A stretch of DNA of 39,211 bases from the NCBI GenBank assembly GCA_018335015.1, contig JAGXKX010000008.1, positions 1 to 39,211 on the forward strand, read 5' to 3'. Below the pieces are notes generated by a model that saw only the letters and a program-made list of their open reading frames with translations, ran no database searches and was not told the origin of the DNA. Below, one piece after another: positions 37,711 to 39,211 of the stretch. Every line of letters starts with the position of its first letter. Positions within the stretch are counted from its first letter, which is position 1. The position numbers were made by a program, and so were the translations under genes. Source of the DNA: Candidatus Bipolaricaulota bacterium (GTDB taxonomy: Bacteria > Bipolaricaulota > Bipolaricaulia > M55B111).

Positions 37711-38712
37711 TCAGAGGTGGTCTATAATTTCGTCCGTTAATTCGGTTGTGGTCGAGTCACCACCTAAATCCGGCGTAAGAACCTCCTTTTCTTCCAGAAC
37801 TTTACCCATCGCGGCTTCTATCCCCCCGGCGGCCTCGGGCTGGTCGACGTGTTTCAGCATCATTATTCCCGACCGCAACAGACCCAGAGGATTAGCAACG
37901 TTTTGACCGGCGATGTCCGGAGCTGATCCGTGGACCGCCTCGAACACCACCACGTCGTCCCCGAAGTTACCCCCGGGTGCGACTCCAAGGCCACCGATCA
38001 ATCCTGCGGATAGGTCCGATAGGATGTCACCGTAGAGGTTTGGAGCAAGAAGAATTTCGTAGTCCTCGGGATGAAGGATCAACTGCATAGCCATGTTATC
38101 GACGATTTTTTCGTCCAGTTCTATCTCGGGATAGTCCTGGGAAACCCTTCTGGCCGTATCCAGGAAGAGGCCGTCGGACTGCTTCAGGATATTTGCCTTG
38201 TGAATTGCAGTTACTTTTTCTCTGCCTTCACTTTTTGCGTATTTGAAAGCAAATTTCGCGACCCTCTCGGAGCCCTTTCTGGTTACGAGTTTTATTGATT
38301 CGGCGTACTCTCCGGCAATTTCGTGTTCGATTCCGCTGTATAATCCCTCCGTGTTTTCCCTCACGGTAACGAGATTCACGTCTCCGGCCTGAAAATTTGG
38401 CCCCAGCCCGGGGAGTCTCTTTACCGGCCTGACGTTTGCGTAAAGCTTTAGTTTTTTTCTGAGGGCGACGGTCAAACTGCTATACCCCGATCCGATAGGA
38501 GTAGTAATCGGACCTTTGAGGCCCACGGAGGTTTCTTCGATGGATGATATCATGCGATCTATAATGACATCTCCCTTTTCTTGCCGGGGATTGGTCTCGA
38601 CTATTTCCCAGTCGATCTCGGCGGACGAGCTATCTATTATCCTTCGTGTTGCCCGGCTTATTTCCGGTCCAATACCGTCACCCGTTATTAGTGAAACCTT
38701 TACCTGTTGCAT
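37711..38712 (-). CDS. Isocitrate/isopropylmalate dehydrogenase family, probably homoisocitrate dehydrogenase
   Basis: [98 protein letters not shown]; second such paralog in the window. Confidence 0.8.
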   Translation of the reverse strand: MQQVKVSLITGDGIGPEISRATRRIIDSSSAEIDWEIVETNPRQEKGDVIIDRMISSIEETSVGLKGPITTPIGSGYSSLTVALRKKLKLYANVRPVKRLPGLGPNFQAGDVNLVTVRENTEGLYSGIEHEIAGEYAESIKLVTRKGSERVAKFAFKYAKSEGREKVTAIHKANILKQSDGLFLDTARRVSQDYPEIELDEKIVDNMAMQLILHPEDYEILLAPNLYGDILSDLSAGLIGGLGVAPGGNFGDDVVVFEAVHGSAPDIAGQNVANPLGLLRSGIMMLKHVDQPEAAGGIEAAMGKVLEEKEVLTPDLGGDSTTTELTDEIIDHL

Positions 38713-38715
38713 GAT

Positions 38716-39211
38716 CTATAGGTTAAACGTCCCGTGTTTATCGAGGTGAGAAACGAGCCCTCCGTCATCGAGTATCTTATTCATTTCGGGTGGCAGGGGA
38801 GACAGTTCAATCTCTTTCTCCTTATCCAGGTTATTCAAGTTTCCTTCTTCAAGATCGACGTACAGTTCGTCTCCCTGGTCTATCTTGTCTGTATCACATT
38901 CTATTATCGGTAACCCGATATTTACGGCGTTGCGGTAGAATATTCGGGCGAAGGACTTTGCCAGGACTGCTCCGACGTCCGAGTGTTTGATTACTGTAGG
39001 TGCCTCTTCCCGGGAGGATCCGGAACCGAAGTTGTGTCCCGCGACAATGAAGTCACCAGGTTCCGCCTTATCTCTGAAATTAGTGTCCACGCCTTCCATA
39101 GCGTGCTCGGCTAGCTTATCGTCGTCCGTTATTTTCATCAGGTATTTGCCGGGAATTATATAGTCGGTATTGATGTCGTCCCCAAACTTATGGGCTTTTC
39201 CGGTTAGTTCT
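38716..39211 (-). CDS. Aconitase-family small subunit (LeuD/homoaconitase-type), 5' end beyond the window
   Basis: Reading past the track start (39138) gives ELTGKAHKFGDDINTDYIIPGKYLMKITDDDKLAEHAMEGVD...FGSGSSREEAP. DDINTDYIIPG shows the gene extends past 39211. Confidence 0.88.
   Translation of the reverse strand, partial: ELTGKAHKFGDDINTDYIIPGKYLMKITDDDKLAEHAMEGVDTNFRDKAEPGDFIVAGHNFGSGSSREEAPTVIKHSDVGAVLAKSFARIFYRNAVNIGLPIIECDTDKIDQGDELYVDLEEGNLNNLDKEKEIELSPLPPEMNKILDDGGLVSHLDKHGTFNL

Noticed and set aside
1-39211. CRISPR arrays, tRNA/rRNA genes, insertion sequences, phage or toxin-antitoxin modules
   Set aside because: No regularly spaced repeats, no transposase/integrase/Cas-like proteins and no tRNA or rRNA signature were recognised by eye; a tRNAscan/CRISPR finder run would be the decisive check.

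Overview
The window is a gene-dense segment of what looks like a bacterial chromosome. The clues are Shine-Dalgarno sites before most ORFs, sigma70-like promoters, a HisZ+short-HisG pair, and acidic proteins that suggest a halophile; the taxon cannot be fixed from sequence alone. It is mostly amino-acid biosynthesis. (1) A complete histidine operon on the minus strand runs hisZ-G-D-B-H-A-F-IE-C and ends in a HAD phosphatase. (2) A branched-chain operon on the plus strand runs small Zn-ribbon ORF-ilvD-ilvB-ilvN-ilvC-leuA-leuB-cimA. (3) ilvE and an alpha-aminoadipate-type lysine cluster (homocitrate synthase, LysK-like M20 hydrolase, homoisocitrate-DH-like, aconitase-family small subunit running off the edge) lie on the minus strand. 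The left third holds a truncated mtnA, an AraM/EgsA-type G1P dehydrogenase, an aldo/keto reductase, an SDR, an HpcH/HpaI aldolase, an 8-repeat PQQ-like propeller, a Tat-type DUF362 protein, a fumarate reductase/aspartate oxidase-like flavoprotein, a fumarase/aspartase, and zwf-pgl. The most interesting unexplained structure is a pair of about 200-nt intergenic elements (8431-8633 and 23245-23461). They share a multi-helix fold with compensatory changes and short conserved sequence blocks, consistent with an unidentified structured RNA family. I also see two candidate attenuation leaders missing from the ORF track: a 46-codon peptide ending LLIALVVILPL before the ilv operon, and a nearly leaderless 28-codon peptide containing HANHH before the his operon. 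Both follow TTGACA-N17-TAnnAT promoters.
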